This document shows positions 8,774 through 16,259 of a stretch of 64,000 bases of DNA, piece by piece; position 1 is the first letter of the stretch; the number at the start of each line of letters is the position of its first letter. Below the pieces are notes generated by a model that worked only from the letters and a program-made list of their open reading frames with translations, made no database searches and was not told the DNA's origin. Both the position numbers and the translations under genes were made by a program. The stretch lies in assembly GCA_947646415.1 (NCBI GenBank), contig CANSGN010000002.1:109519-173518 (forward strand), read 5' to 3'. The DNA is from an uncultured Clostridia bacterium. GTDB lineage: Bacteria > Bacillota > Clostridia > Christensenellales > UBA3700.

Positions 8774-10062
8774 TGAAAAGTTGGATGTTTATTTTATGTG
8801 ATATTGTATCATTAATTATAGGAGTGCTAATCCTCAATTCTTATTTTTTGATTTTCGGCAAAAACAGATGGAAACAAAAATGGAAAAAATTGTTATGTGC
8901 AATAGCTTTTGTAATATTGGGAACAATTATTAATATATTTAATCAAATTCAAATAGTTTATGCCTTATTAATGTTTTTGTTAATTGTTGCTTATTCTTTG
9001 GTTTTTGAAGTTAAAGTTGTAAAGCGAATATATTCAACATTATTAATATATGTTGTATTTATATTCAGTGAAACAGGTGTGTTTTTAATATTAAGTTTGA
9101 TATCGAGCTTAACTATTGCACAATTACAAGGGAATATTTTAGCATATATGCAAGCTGCAATTGTTGCAAAAGTAATATTTTATGTAATTATAAGATTAAT
9201 ATCATCAAAAGTAACTTGTAAAAATAACAGTATACCTAAAGTTATAATGGCTGCATTTATTGTGCTACCTTTGACAACTTTTGCAATATTATATTTTACA
9301 TTTGAATATGTTTACACAAATAGTGATATTGTAGCTCAAATTATATTATTTATCTTAGCAATGCTATTAATTGCAGCTAATATGATAGTTTTTTTAATAT
9401 TTGATTATATCTCTAAACAAAAAGACAAAGAAAAAAATGTTGAAATAAAGGCTCAGCAATTAGAATACGAGAGACAATATTATAGTGATTTATATGAAAA
9501 GCAAACACAGAGTGATAAGATAACTCATGATTTAAAAAGCAAGTATTATGCGATTCATTCTTTAATGGATAAAGATGTAAAAAAAGCAAAAAAGGAATTG
9601 GACAGCATAGTAAATGTTTTTGAGCAGGTGAAAAAGATAAAAATAACAGGTGATGTAGGTATAGATGCATTATTAAATCATAAAATAATGCAAGCAAAAG
9701 AACTGGGCATTGAAATAGATGCTATTAGTTGTATAAGCAATGTAGATAAGTTTGATAATATAGATTTATGTGTAATTTTGGGGAATTTATTGGATAATAG
9801 CATTGAAGCATGTAATAAATTAGACGAAAACATTGCTAAATATATAAATATTCAATTTAAACAAGAGTTACAATATTTAATTATTTCAATTGAAAATCCT
9901 TGTGAGAACAATGTTGATCCCAAAAGAACAAGTAAACAAGATCAAATTCATCACGGCTTCGGAATAAATAATATTAAAGAGATTATTGATAAATATAACG
10001 GGGTTTTAGACATCAATATTCAAGATAATAAATTTAAAGTTACTATTGTGATGGGAGATTAA
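8773..10062 (+). CDS. GHKL sensor histidine kinase, AgrC-like
   Basis: A 429-aa membrane kinase. Residues 1-215 contain six hydrophobic segments, the polytopic sensor that binds autoinducing peptide in AgrC. Then comes a linker helix, the phospho-acceptor His in KITHDLKSKYYAI, the N box VILGNLLDNSIEAC and a glycine box HHGFGINNIKEII. The catalytic domain is the HATPase_c_5/GHKL type. It overlaps the regulator stop by one base (TAATG), so the pair is translationally coupled. The ligand is predicted to be the peptide from the two agrD genes downstream. Confidence 0.9.
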   Translation: MKSWMFILCDIVSLIIGVLILNSYFLIFGKNRWKQKWKKLLCAIAFVILGTIINIFNQIQIVYALLMFLLIVAYSLVFEVKVVKRIYSTLLIYVVFIFSETGVFLILSLISSLTIAQLQGNILAYMQAAIVAKVIFYVIIRLISSKVTCKNNSIPKVIMAAFIVLPLTTFAILYFTFEYVYTNSDIVAQIILFILAMLLIAANMIVFLIFDYISKQKDKEKNVEIKAQQLEYERQYYSDLYEKQTQSDKITHDLKSKYYAIHSLMDKDVKKAKKELDSIVNVFEQVKKIKITGDVGIDALLNHKIMQAKELGIEIDAISCISNVDKFDNIDLCVILGNLLDNSIEACNKLDENIAKYINIQFKQELQYLIISIENPCENNVDPKRTSKQDQIHHGFGINNIKEIIDKYNGVLDINIQDNKFKVTIVMGD

Positions 10063-10071
10063 ATATTTATA

Positions 10072-10139
10072 TCCAAAAATGCAAAAAAGTCTTCCAAAAA
10101 TGCAAAATACTTGATAATTTCATTGATTATATTTATAAT
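10072..10139 (+). promoter_or_regulatory. LytTR operator pair and promoter of agrB
   Basis: TCCAAAAATGCAAAA occurs at 10072-10086 and again at 10093-10107 (21-bp period, two helical turns). Three nt later comes TTGATA (10111-10116), 17 bp, TATAAT (10134-10139), 20 bp before the agrB ATG. Identical geometry recurs before both agrD genes. Confidence 0.8.
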
Positions 10140-10159
10140 GTTCAATGTAGGAGATTATC

Positions 10160-10774
10160 ATGAAGTATTTAGCAACAAAAGTTACAAACTATTTCATTAG
10201 AAAAAATATTGTTAAAGAAGATGAACAAGAGACATATATTTATTGTTTTGAGTTATTAATTGCAACAATTGTTAATTTATTGGTAATGTTAGTTATAGCG
10301 GTGGCAACACAATTGTATTTAGAATCTTTTATATTTACAATTGTGTTTATGTCAATGCGTGGGATATGCGGTGGTTATCATGCAAATACCCATCTGACAT
10401 GTTTTCTAACATTAATGATTGTTTTTGGTGCATTTATAACTATGCTGAAACTTATTAATGTAATTTATTTATTTTATATTTCTATTGGCTGTTTAGTATT
10501 AGCAAGTATAATTATTTGTTTGTTAGCACCAATTGATAGTGTAGCAAAGCCTTTAACAATAAAAGAATATAAGAAGAATAAGAAAAAGTCTATTGTGTTA
10601 TTAAGTTTTTATATAGGTATTTCAATTATATTATTGATTTTTCAAAAAACTAGATATTTTTCTTTTTGCTTAACTTATCCATTGATTGCAGTTGCAATTA
10701 TGTTAATAGTAGGATATATAAAAAATTTAATTCAGAATTCGAAAGAACAAAAATTTCAAATAGTAGAAGAATAA
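10160..10774 (+). CDS. agrB: AgrB-family peptide-processing membrane protease
   Basis: A 204-aa polytopic membrane protein with the AgrB signature RGICGGYHANTHLTC: Arg67, Gly71-72, catalytic His74 and Cys81 (compare His77/Cys84 of S. aureus AgrB). About five hydrophobic segments follow. AgrB cleaves the C-terminal tail of AgrD and forms the thiolactone ring of the autoinducing peptide. The start is ATG 10160 with AGGAG 8 nt upstream. It has its own LytTR-type promoter and a terminator behind it, so agrB and each agrD are separate units, unlike the classic agrBDCA operon. Confidence 0.92.
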   Translation: MKYLATKVTNYFIRKNIVKEDEQETYIYCFELLIATIVNLLVMLVIAVATQLYLESFIFTIVFMSMRGICGGYHANTHLTCFLTLMIVFGAFITMLKLINVIYLFYISIGCLVLASIIICLLAPIDSVAKPLTIKEYKKNKKKSIVLLSFYIGISIILLIFQKTRYFSFCLTYPLIAVAIMLIVGYIKNLIQNSKEQKFQIVEE

Positions 10775-10778
10775 TAAA

Positions 10779-10806
10779 AATAAGCCACGAAAGGGCTTAT
10801 TTTTTT
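10779..10806 (+). terminator. Terminator after agrB
   Basis: AATAAGCC (10779-10786) and GGCTTATT (10794-10801) form a stem with a short loop, followed by a T-run. Confidence 0.8.
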
Positions 10807-10814
10807 ACTTTGTT

Positions 10815-10882
10815 TCCAAAAATGCAAAAAAGTCTTCCAAAATTACAAAAGTATTGAAATTATGTAATAAATTTTGTAGTAT
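10815..10882 (+). promoter_or_regulatory. LytTR operator pair and promoter of the first agrD
   Basis: TCCAAAAATGCAAAA (10815-10829) and TCCAAAATTACAAAA (10836-10850) are 21 bp apart. TTGAAA (10854-10859), 17 bp and TAGTAT (10877-10882) follow after 3 nt. Same layout as the agrB site. Confidence 0.8.
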
Positions 10883-10914
10883 TTAGTTGTAAAACTACAA
10901 AAGGAGGATAGTTT

Positions 10915-11052
10915 ATGAAAAAAGAGAAAAACAATGGTGTTATGAGCATTATTCCAAAAATCGCTCGTAAAATTGGAGAAAAATCTGTTTCAGACACTTG
11001 CTTTTGGCTTGCACATCAACCTAAAGTGCCAGCAAGCATGAAAAAAGACTGA
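10915..11052 (+). CDS. agrD: AgrD cyclic lactone autoinducer precursor, copy 1
   Basis: A 45-aa peptide with GGAGG upstream of ATG 10915. It has an N-terminal amphipathic segment (VMSIIPKIARKIG), the core SVSDTCFWLA and the conserved cleavage tail HQPKVP. In Clostridium perfringens AgrD the equivalent is ACLWFT followed by HQPEEP, and the ring forms between Cys and the residue before His (established). By analogy the ring here is Cys-Phe-Trp-Leu-Ala (inference). The tail ends in MKKD, charged as expected. It is nearly identical to copy 2, 285 bp downstream, including the whole ring and tail up to one Ala/Ser change. Confidence 0.88.
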   Translation: MKKEKNNGVMSIIPKIARKIGEKSVSDTCFWLAHQPKVPASMKKD

Positions 11053-11097
11053 AGCTAATTTTATTATTTAAAATATATAAAGAATATGGCATTGATT

Positions 11098-11127
11098 AAA
11101 CACTCATTTATTAATGGGTGTTTATTT
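11098..11127 (+). terminator. Weak terminator after agrD copy 1
   Basis: AAACACTCATT (11098-11108) pairs with AATGGGTGTTT (11113-11123) with one G-T pair; the downstream T-run is short. Confidence 0.55.
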
Positions 11128-11239
11128 CATAATAACTATCTATATAAAAATTATGTTGAGTTGTAAAAATTAATTAAAATTCTATTTAGACTTCAATTAA
11201 TCTAAGAGCTAAAAATATCTGATTTTTTTCTGTAAATCT

Positions 11240-11307
11240 TCCAAAAATGCAAAAAAGTCTTCCAAAAATACAAAAGTATTGAATTAATATGGAGAATTTT
11301 GTAATAT
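11240..11307 (+). promoter_or_regulatory. LytTR operator pair and promoter of the second agrD
   Basis: TCCAAAAATGCAAAA (11240-11254) and TCCAAAAATACAAAA (11261-11275), then after 3 nt TTGAAT (11279-11284), 17 bp, TAATAT (11302-11307). Confidence 0.8.
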
Positions 11308-11337
11308 GTAGGTAGAAAATGTTAAGGAGGAAAATAT

Positions 11338-11481
11338 ATGAAAGACATGCAGAAAAATAATGGTGTTATGAGCATTATTCCAAAAATTGCTCGCAAAGTT
11401 GGAGAAAAATCTGTTTCAGATACTTGCTTTTGGCTTGCTCATCAACCAAAAGTGCCATCAAGTATGAAAAAGGATATATAA
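11338..11481 (+). CDS. agrD: AgrD cyclic lactone autoinducer precursor, copy 2
   Basis: A 47-aa paralogue of the first AgrD with the same NNGVMSIIPKIARK amphipathic block, identical TCFWLAHQPKVP ring and tail, and an extra C-terminal Ile. The start is ATG 11338 after GGAGGAAAATAT. The mature signal should be identical to that of copy 1, so duplication raises gene dosage rather than adding a second signal (inference). It lies just upstream of the RiPP operon, with no strong terminator between, so induced transcripts may run into the precursor gene. Confidence 0.88.
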   Translation: MKDMQKNNGVMSIIPKIARKVGEKSVSDTCFWLAHQPKVPSSMKKDI

Positions 11482-11520
11482 TTGTTGGCAATCAAAAATA
11501 TGTACTTAATAAAAAGAATA

Positions 11521-11589
11521 GCTTTTAATAAGTCTATAAGTTTATATCGCCTTGATTGATATATCCACAACATAAAATTTATTAAAAGC
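11521..11589 (+). promoter_or_regulatory. Inverted repeat in the leader of the RiPP operon
   Basis: GCTTTTAATAA (11521-11531) and TTATTAAAAGC (11579-11589) are perfect 11-bp complements separated by 47 bp, between agrD copy 2 and the precursor gene. It could be an RNA processing or stabilising stem, or an operator. No LytTR repeat pair is present here. Confidence 0.45.
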
Positions 11590-11624
11590 AGAAAAATTAT
11601 AAAAAATAAAGAGGAGATAATCTT

Positions 11625-11852
11625 ATGGAAAAAGAAAAATATGAAGAGCCAAATTTAGTTGTTTTAAGTGGTGATGAATATGGTATTCAACCACTTGGTA
11701 TTGCTTTACCACCATTGCTTATTGTCGCAGCATTTGTTATTGCTGCTGCAAATCTTTTAGTAGCTGTAGCTGCCGCTGGTGTTGTTGCACTTGCTGGCGC
11801 AACACAGGTTCACGGCGTTGTTAATGTAGATACATATACAACAGTAAGTTAA
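11625..11852 (+). CDS. Hydrophobic RiPP precursor peptide candidate
   Basis: A 75-aa peptide with GAGGAG before ATG 11625. A hydrophilic leader of about 24 residues (KYEEPNLVVLSGDEYGI) resembles the KYExPxxxVVxF leaders of small clostridial modified peptides. It is followed by a Gly/Ala/Val/Leu-rich core of about 36 residues and a polar tail (QVHGVVNVDTYTTVS). There is no Cys, which excludes lanthionine, sactionine and disulfide products. It immediately precedes a radical SAM enzyme and a PqqD-like protein, the usual RiPP gene order. A membrane-active, possibly cyclised or C-C/ether-crosslinked bacteriocin is plausible; a small membrane protein is the alternative. I do not recognise the family. 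Confidence 0.65.
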   Translation: MEKEKYEEPNLVVLSGDEYGIQPLGIALPPLLIVAAFVIAAANLLVAVAAAGVVALAGATQVHGVVNVDTYTTVS

Positions 11853-11864
11853 AAGGAGAAAATT

Positions 11865-12920
11865 ATGGATATAGAAATTAAAGGCGATGTAATAAGTGCT
11901 AGTGCAGTTAGCACTAGCACGAATTTTAAAACCGAATTAGGGGCTCCAATAATGGTGGCCTTTGATGTGACGAATAAATGTAATTTTAGATGTTTACATT
12001 GTTTTAATCATAGTGGTGAAGATATTTTTAGCGATGAATTAAATAATGAAGGCAAATTGGATGTAGTTGATCAAATAATTCAATTAAAACCATATATAGT
12101 ATGCCTATGTGGAGGAGAGACAACTTGCTGTGAAGAATTAATTAAAATAATTAGTAGGCTTAAGAAAGTTGTTCCAACCGTTAATATGGTTTCTAATGGG
12201 TATCTTATAACTAAAGAAGTTGCAAAAAAATTAAAAGAAGCTGATATTAATAATGTGCAAATAAGTGTAGATGGAATTAATGCTGAACAACATGATACTT
12301 TTCGAGGCAAATATGGTGCTTTCAATAAGGCAATGGAGGCAATAAAAAATTTAAAAGATGAAGGTATTAATGTCATGGTATCCTTAGTTCCAAACAAATT
12401 AAATTATAGAGATGCATATAAGTTTTTTGAAATGTGTAGCAAACTTGAAGTAAAGCAAGCAAGAAGCATGCCGTTTTTACCTATGGGACGTGGTGGGAAA
12501 GGAGATTTGGGAAGTAATTTATTGTTGGATTCTAAAGAACAATATGAGTTTTGCCTATTAATGCAACAAGCAAAAAATGATTTTACTAATATAGAAATTG
12601 AGTGGGGTGATCCAATTGATCATATGTATCGAATGCCTGAAAATGCAAGTTTAGGTTTAGAAACATATAGTATGGATGTTAAAAGCAATGGCGATATTGG
12701 AGTTTCTGCGTATTTTCCTATTTCTGTAGGTAATGTGAAAAGACATACATTAAAAGAATACTGGGACGCTGGATATAAAAAAATATGGCAAAACAGAAAA
12801 ATAAAAGAAATGGTAAAAAATATTGAAAATATAAATGATTTTAATAAAATAGCCAATTTAAAAAAAATTGATATAGATATAATAGAAGGAGAAAATTATG
12901 AAATACACAATAAATTATGA
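11865..12920 (+). CDS. Radical SAM peptide-maturation enzyme
   Basis: A 351-aa radical SAM enzyme with the CNFRCLHC motif (Cys39, Cys43, Cys46) that binds the 4Fe-4S cluster, a GGETTCC motif in the second strand and an ISVDGINAEQHDTFRG segment, all typical of PqqE-type RiPP enzymes. The C-terminal region has a SPASM-like outline (GDIGVSAYFPISVGNVKRHTLKEYWD) but no cysteines after about residue 228, so auxiliary clusters should be absent. It starts 12 bp after the precursor (AAGGAG site) and overlaps the PqqD gene by 23 nt. It would generate 5'-deoxyadenosyl radicals to modify the precursor. The exact chemistry is unknown. Confidence 0.88.
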   Translation: MDIEIKGDVISASAVSTSTNFKTELGAPIMVAFDVTNKCNFRCLHCFNHSGEDIFSDELNNEGKLDVVDQIIQLKPYIVCLCGGETTCCEELIKIISRLKKVVPTVNMVSNGYLITKEVAKKLKEADINNVQISVDGINAEQHDTFRGKYGAFNKAMEAIKNLKDEGINVMVSLVPNKLNYRDAYKFFEMCSKLEVKQARSMPFLPMGRGGKGDLGSNLLLDSKEQYEFCLLMQQAKNDFTNIEIEWGDPIDHMYRMPENASLGLETYSMDVKSNGDIGVSAYFPISVGNVKRHTLKEYWDAGYKKIWQNRKIKEMVKNIENINDFNKIANLKKIDIDIIEGENYEIHNKL

Positions 12921-13656
12921 CAAAATCAAATACAGAGAAGAAGAAAACGGTACTTATAGTTTTATGAATAGCACAACTGGTAAAATAGTTTTTTTAAACA
13001 AAGTTGCTAGTTTTATTTATTTGCATAATGAAATTAATACATTAGAGGCATTGGTTGATAAATTGATTGAACGTTTCGAAGTTCCATCAGTAGAAAAAGT
13101 TCAACAGGATTGTATTAATGCATTATATATTATGAGTGCTTTAGAATTGTTGACTATAGATGATGATAATGATAATAGTGTAGTTGAAGGTTGTTATGTA
13201 GCAGGGGAAAGCGATTATAAAAAAATCAGTCAATTTATAGTTAATAGCTTTAAACAAAAAAAGAATGTTTTATTTTTTTTAGGTAAGGATTTGAATTATT
13301 ATTCTCATTACTCAATTAGAGCTAGACAATTTAATAATAAAGAATATAATTTTATTTATTTTAATAATCGAAAAGAAATAATAGCACAAATATCATTGGG
13401 TGTAATAACAAATAGTACTTTTACACTTCTTAATGCTTTTGCTGATACAAATAATTTGGACAAAGTAAAAGAACTAATAAATTATGCTTTTTTAGTTACA
13501 CCAAAATTAAATAAAATTTGTTTATCTTTGAATTCTGATACTCCTAAAAAAGCATTTAAAAATGCAGAATATCTAGGATTTAAATTAGAAGCAATTTTAA
13601 AAGATGAGATTTCGATTAATGTCGATTTGTTAAATTATGCAATATTTAGAGAGTGA
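12898..13656 (+). CDS. PqqD-like peptide-binding protein fused to a GNAT-like domain
   Basis: In this 252-aa protein, residues 1-90 match the PqqD/RRE fold that holds RiPP leaders: GKIVFLNKVASFIYLHNEIN, then a helical segment with EVPSVEKVQQDCINALYIM. Residues about 100-252 look like a GNAT acyltransferase: a beta-rich middle, a helix after LDKVKELINYAF, and the terminal pattern NAEYLGFKLEAILKDEI followed by a short strand. The ribosome site lies inside the radical SAM gene, so translation is coupled. The protein would deliver the precursor to the radical SAM enzyme and perhaps acylate the peptide (inference). The GNAT part is a fold call from pattern only; I cannot place the acyl-CoA loop with certainty. 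Confidence 0.7.
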   Translation: MKYTINYDKIKYREEENGTYSFMNSTTGKIVFLNKVASFIYLHNEINTLEALVDKLIERFEVPSVEKVQQDCINALYIMSALELLTIDDDNDNSVVEGCYVAGESDYKKISQFIVNSFKQKKNVLFFLGKDLNYYSHYSIRARQFNNKEYNFIYFNNRKEIIAQISLGVITNSTFTLLNAFADTNNLDKVKELINYAFLVTPKLNKICLSLNSDTPKKAFKNAEYLGFKLEAILKDEISINVDLLNYAIFRE

Positions 13657-13722
13657 TTTCATATAGAAAAAACTAAATATATTTGTATTGTTAATTTCCA
13701 TAATTGCACTTAAGGAGGTAAT

Positions 13723-14100
13723 ATGGATATAGAAACTATTATTATATTAATATTTTGTCCAATATTAATGCCTATGTATTTGTATGCGATATTGTTAATG
13801 TTTGGCATAGGAGGATCTTTATTAGCAGGTTATAATATGTCAACTAAAAATACTTCAGCGAAACAAGAACATAAATACATCTTAAGAACAGCTGGTATAT
13901 GTATATTCATTTTATTGTTAATTATCCATTCAATATTGATACTTTTCGTAATTAAACTAATTGTATGGGGGTGCATAATGATTGGTGTTTTTGCTGTGTG
14001 GATAGTTGCAATGTTGTTGATTCTAAACAGAAAAAAAATGAAAGAAAAATTAAAAATAGTACTTGACAATAAATTAGATGGCAAAAATTCGCATGATTAA
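13723..14100 (+). CDS. Small membrane protein (DUF3784-like), first of a pair
   Basis: A 125-aa protein with an N-terminal hydrophobic helix, the motif GGSLLAGYN, a short hydrophilic loop (KNTSAKQEHKYILRTAG) and two more hydrophobic helices, ending in a charged tail. The LAGYN motif followed by a lysine-rich loop and a conserved helix is the outline of the DUF3784 membrane family. AGGAGG precedes ATG 13723. It lies between the maturation enzymes and the ABC transporter, so a role in self-immunity or export is likely but not shown. The next gene is a divergent paralogue with the same layout. Confidence 0.65.
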   Translation: MDIETIIILIFCPILMPMYLYAILLMFGIGGSLLAGYNMSTKNTSAKQEHKYILRTAGICIFILLLIIHSILILFVIKLIVWGCIMIGVFAVWIVAMLLILNRKKMKEKLKIVLDNKLDGKNSHD

Positions 14101-14152
14101 AATTAAACAACAAAAGCATATAAATTTTTATTGTAATTATAGGAGACTTTTT

Positions 14153-14557
14153 ATGGAATTAAATGTTTTATTGGCAATTGTGCTTAGTGCAACACTTTTT
14201 GTATTTATGTATATAATTGGTGTTTTGTTCTCTTTTGGAAAATGTGGTATTTTGATTGCAGGTTATCACTTTGAACCTAAAGGCGACAAAGCAAAAGTCT
14301 ATCATAAATATGTGATGAGAAGAATTGGCTTATGGTTTTTGATGTTAATTGCAACAGTACATATAGGTACAGTTTGTGGATTGCTAGGCTATAATATAGT
14401 AAGCTATATTTTTATTGGAGTAACATTTGCTGAAGCTATTTTTGGATTATTGTGCTTTAATTTTAACAAAAAAATCAAAAAAGCCATACAAATGGAAAGA
14501 GAGTTGAGTAAAGAGTTTGAAAGTGAAGAAAAAGAGAAAATGCAAAACAATAATTGA
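14153..14557 (+). CDS. Small membrane protein (DUF3784-like), second of a pair
   Basis: A 134-aa paralogue of the preceding gene: N-terminal helix, GKCGILIAGYHFEPKGDKAK, then RRIGLWFLMLIATVHIG and a third helix, and a longer acidic/basic C-terminal tail (about 25 residues, possibly coiled). The start at ATG 14153 is set by TAGGAGA 8 nt upstream; upstream in-frame codons lack a ribosome site. Paired small membrane proteins next to an exporter are typical of bacteriocin immunity modules (inference). No function is established for the family, to my knowledge. Confidence 0.62.
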   Translation: MELNVLLAIVLSATLFVFMYIIGVLFSFGKCGILIAGYHFEPKGDKAKVYHKYVMRRIGLWFLMLIATVHIGTVCGLLGYNIVSYIFIGVTFAEAIFGLLCFNFNKKIKKAIQMERELSKEFESEEKEKMQNNN

Positions 14558-14584
14558 TAAATAAGATTTTGCATAAGGTGAATA

Positions 14585-16243
14585 ATGGAAAAATTAAGAT
14601 TAAAACACTATCTATCCTATATGCATACAAATTCAAAGGGGTATCGCAAATATATTCCTTTGATATTTGTATGTTCATTATGTTTCTCTATATTGTCGAT
14701 TTTTATAGCATTAATAGGAAAACAATTGATTGATAACCTTTTAACAATGAACAATAATGTTATTGTTAAGGTAATTTTGATATCTATATCAGCTTATGTT
14801 GTCGGTGCTATTTTAGGATTTTTTACATCGTATTTTGAGAAATATATAATTGATAAATACAAAATGAAATTGCAATTGGCTTTTTATGACAATATGCAAA
14901 AGTCAGAGTTCGTGTTCTTTTCAAATTTAAGTTCAAGTGATGTTTACTATAGAATGTTTACTGATATTGGCATAATGGTCGATTTTTATTTGAATCTGTG
15001 TATAACTATTCCAATTAAAGTAATTGTTTTTATAGTAGCAGCATCAATAATGTTTGTTTGGTCATACCAATTAACATTGGCTATAATTGGTCTGGTTCTT
15101 CTTCAAATGGTAATAATGCTAATTTTTAGAAAACCGATACGAAAAAGAGCTGAAATAGCATTAGCATCTGATCAAAAGCTGATTGCAAAAATTAATGAGG
15201 ATGTTATAAAGAGCGATTTGTGTAGGAGTTTAGCGTTAGAAGAGTATAATTTGAATAATATCACAAGTTATTTTGACGAAAGTAGAAAGAATCGATTAAA
15301 ATCATCAAAAATATCTTTGTTATATTCTTCTATAGTTGGATTGACAAGTCAAATTATTAACATATGTTTGTTATTGATAGGAATATTCTTTGTATCAAAA
15401 GAAATTATAACAATTGGAATGCTAATGGGCATTTCGATGTTGGCAGGATATATTTATCAACCAATTAATGATTTTTTCAAAACAGTTATTTCCTATCAGT
15501 CAACAATTGTAAGTTATAAAAGGTTTTATGAATTCAATAATCAAATAGACATAAATCGTGTGCAAAACGATATTATGTTTGAGAATGGCGATATTAAAAT
15601 TGAAAATTTATTTTATATGTATGGCAACAAAATAGTTTTTCAAAATTTCAATACGATAATAAATAAAAATCAAATTACATTATTAAAAGGTCCTAATGGT
15701 TCAGGAAAAACAACTTTAATGAGACTTTTAACTCGTTCATTAAGACCTATGAATGGAAACATAATTATTTCCGATAAAAATATAAATGAATACGATTTTA
15801 ATGACTATCGAAAACATATTATTTCATTAAGTAGTATACCATTAATATTAAATGGAACTTTAAGAGAAAACATTTGTGCTAATGAAAACTTTTCGGATGA
15901 AGAAATATTTTCAATATTAAATAAATGTTGTCTAATGAATGTAGTAGATAGATTGCCGCAAGGTATTGAGACAAAGTTAGGGCTAGGAGAAACAGGATTA
16001 TCACAAGGTGAAATCCAAAAAATAGCGTTAGCTAGAGTATTAATAAGGAAACCAAACATATTAATACTTGATGAACCATTAGCTCATATTGATGTAGCAT
16101 CAGTTGAAGATATTCAACAAGTTTTACTTCAATATAACAAAGAAACAAATAGTACAATTATAATTATAAGTCATGATGCTAGAATAGAACAAATAGTTGA
16201 TAAGGTTATAGATTTGAAAAATAATTGTGTTAACAATAATTAA
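14585..16243 (+). CDS. ABC transporter with fused permease and ATPase domains
   Basis: A 552-aa half-transporter: six predicted membrane helices in residues 20-310, then an ATP-binding domain with Walker A LKGPNGSGKTTL, signature LSQGEIQKIALARVL and Walker B ILILDEPLAH with an H-loop in ISHDAR. It lacks the N-terminal C39 peptidase of double-glycine exporters, so leader removal would need another protease. The signature is LSQGE rather than LSGGQ, a tolerated variant. In this operon it is the likely exporter of the modified hydrophobic peptide. The start is ATG 14585 with AAGGTG upstream. Confidence 0.88.
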   Translation: MEKLRLKHYLSYMHTNSKGYRKYIPLIFVCSLCFSILSIFIALIGKQLIDNLLTMNNNVIVKVILISISAYVVGAILGFFTSYFEKYIIDKYKMKLQLAFYDNMQKSEFVFFSNLSSSDVYYRMFTDIGIMVDFYLNLCITIPIKVIVFIVAASIMFVWSYQLTLAIIGLVLLQMVIMLIFRKPIRKRAEIALASDQKLIAKINEDVIKSDLCRSLALEEYNLNNITSYFDESRKNRLKSSKISLLYSSIVGLTSQIINICLLLIGIFFVSKEIITIGMLMGISMLAGYIYQPINDFFKTVISYQSTIVSYKRFYEFNNQIDINRVQNDIMFENGDIKIENLFYMYGNKIVFQNFNTIINKNQITLLKGPNGSGKTTLMRLLTRSLRPMNGNIIISDKNINEYDFNDYRKHIISLSSIPLILNGTLRENICANENFSDEEIFSILNKCCLMNVVDRLPQGIETKLGLGETGLSQGEIQKIALARVLIRKPNILILDEPLAHIDVASVEDIQQVLLQYNKETNSTIIIISHDARIEQIVDKVIDLKNNCVNNN

Positions 16244-16259
16244 GGATAAGGAGAAAATT

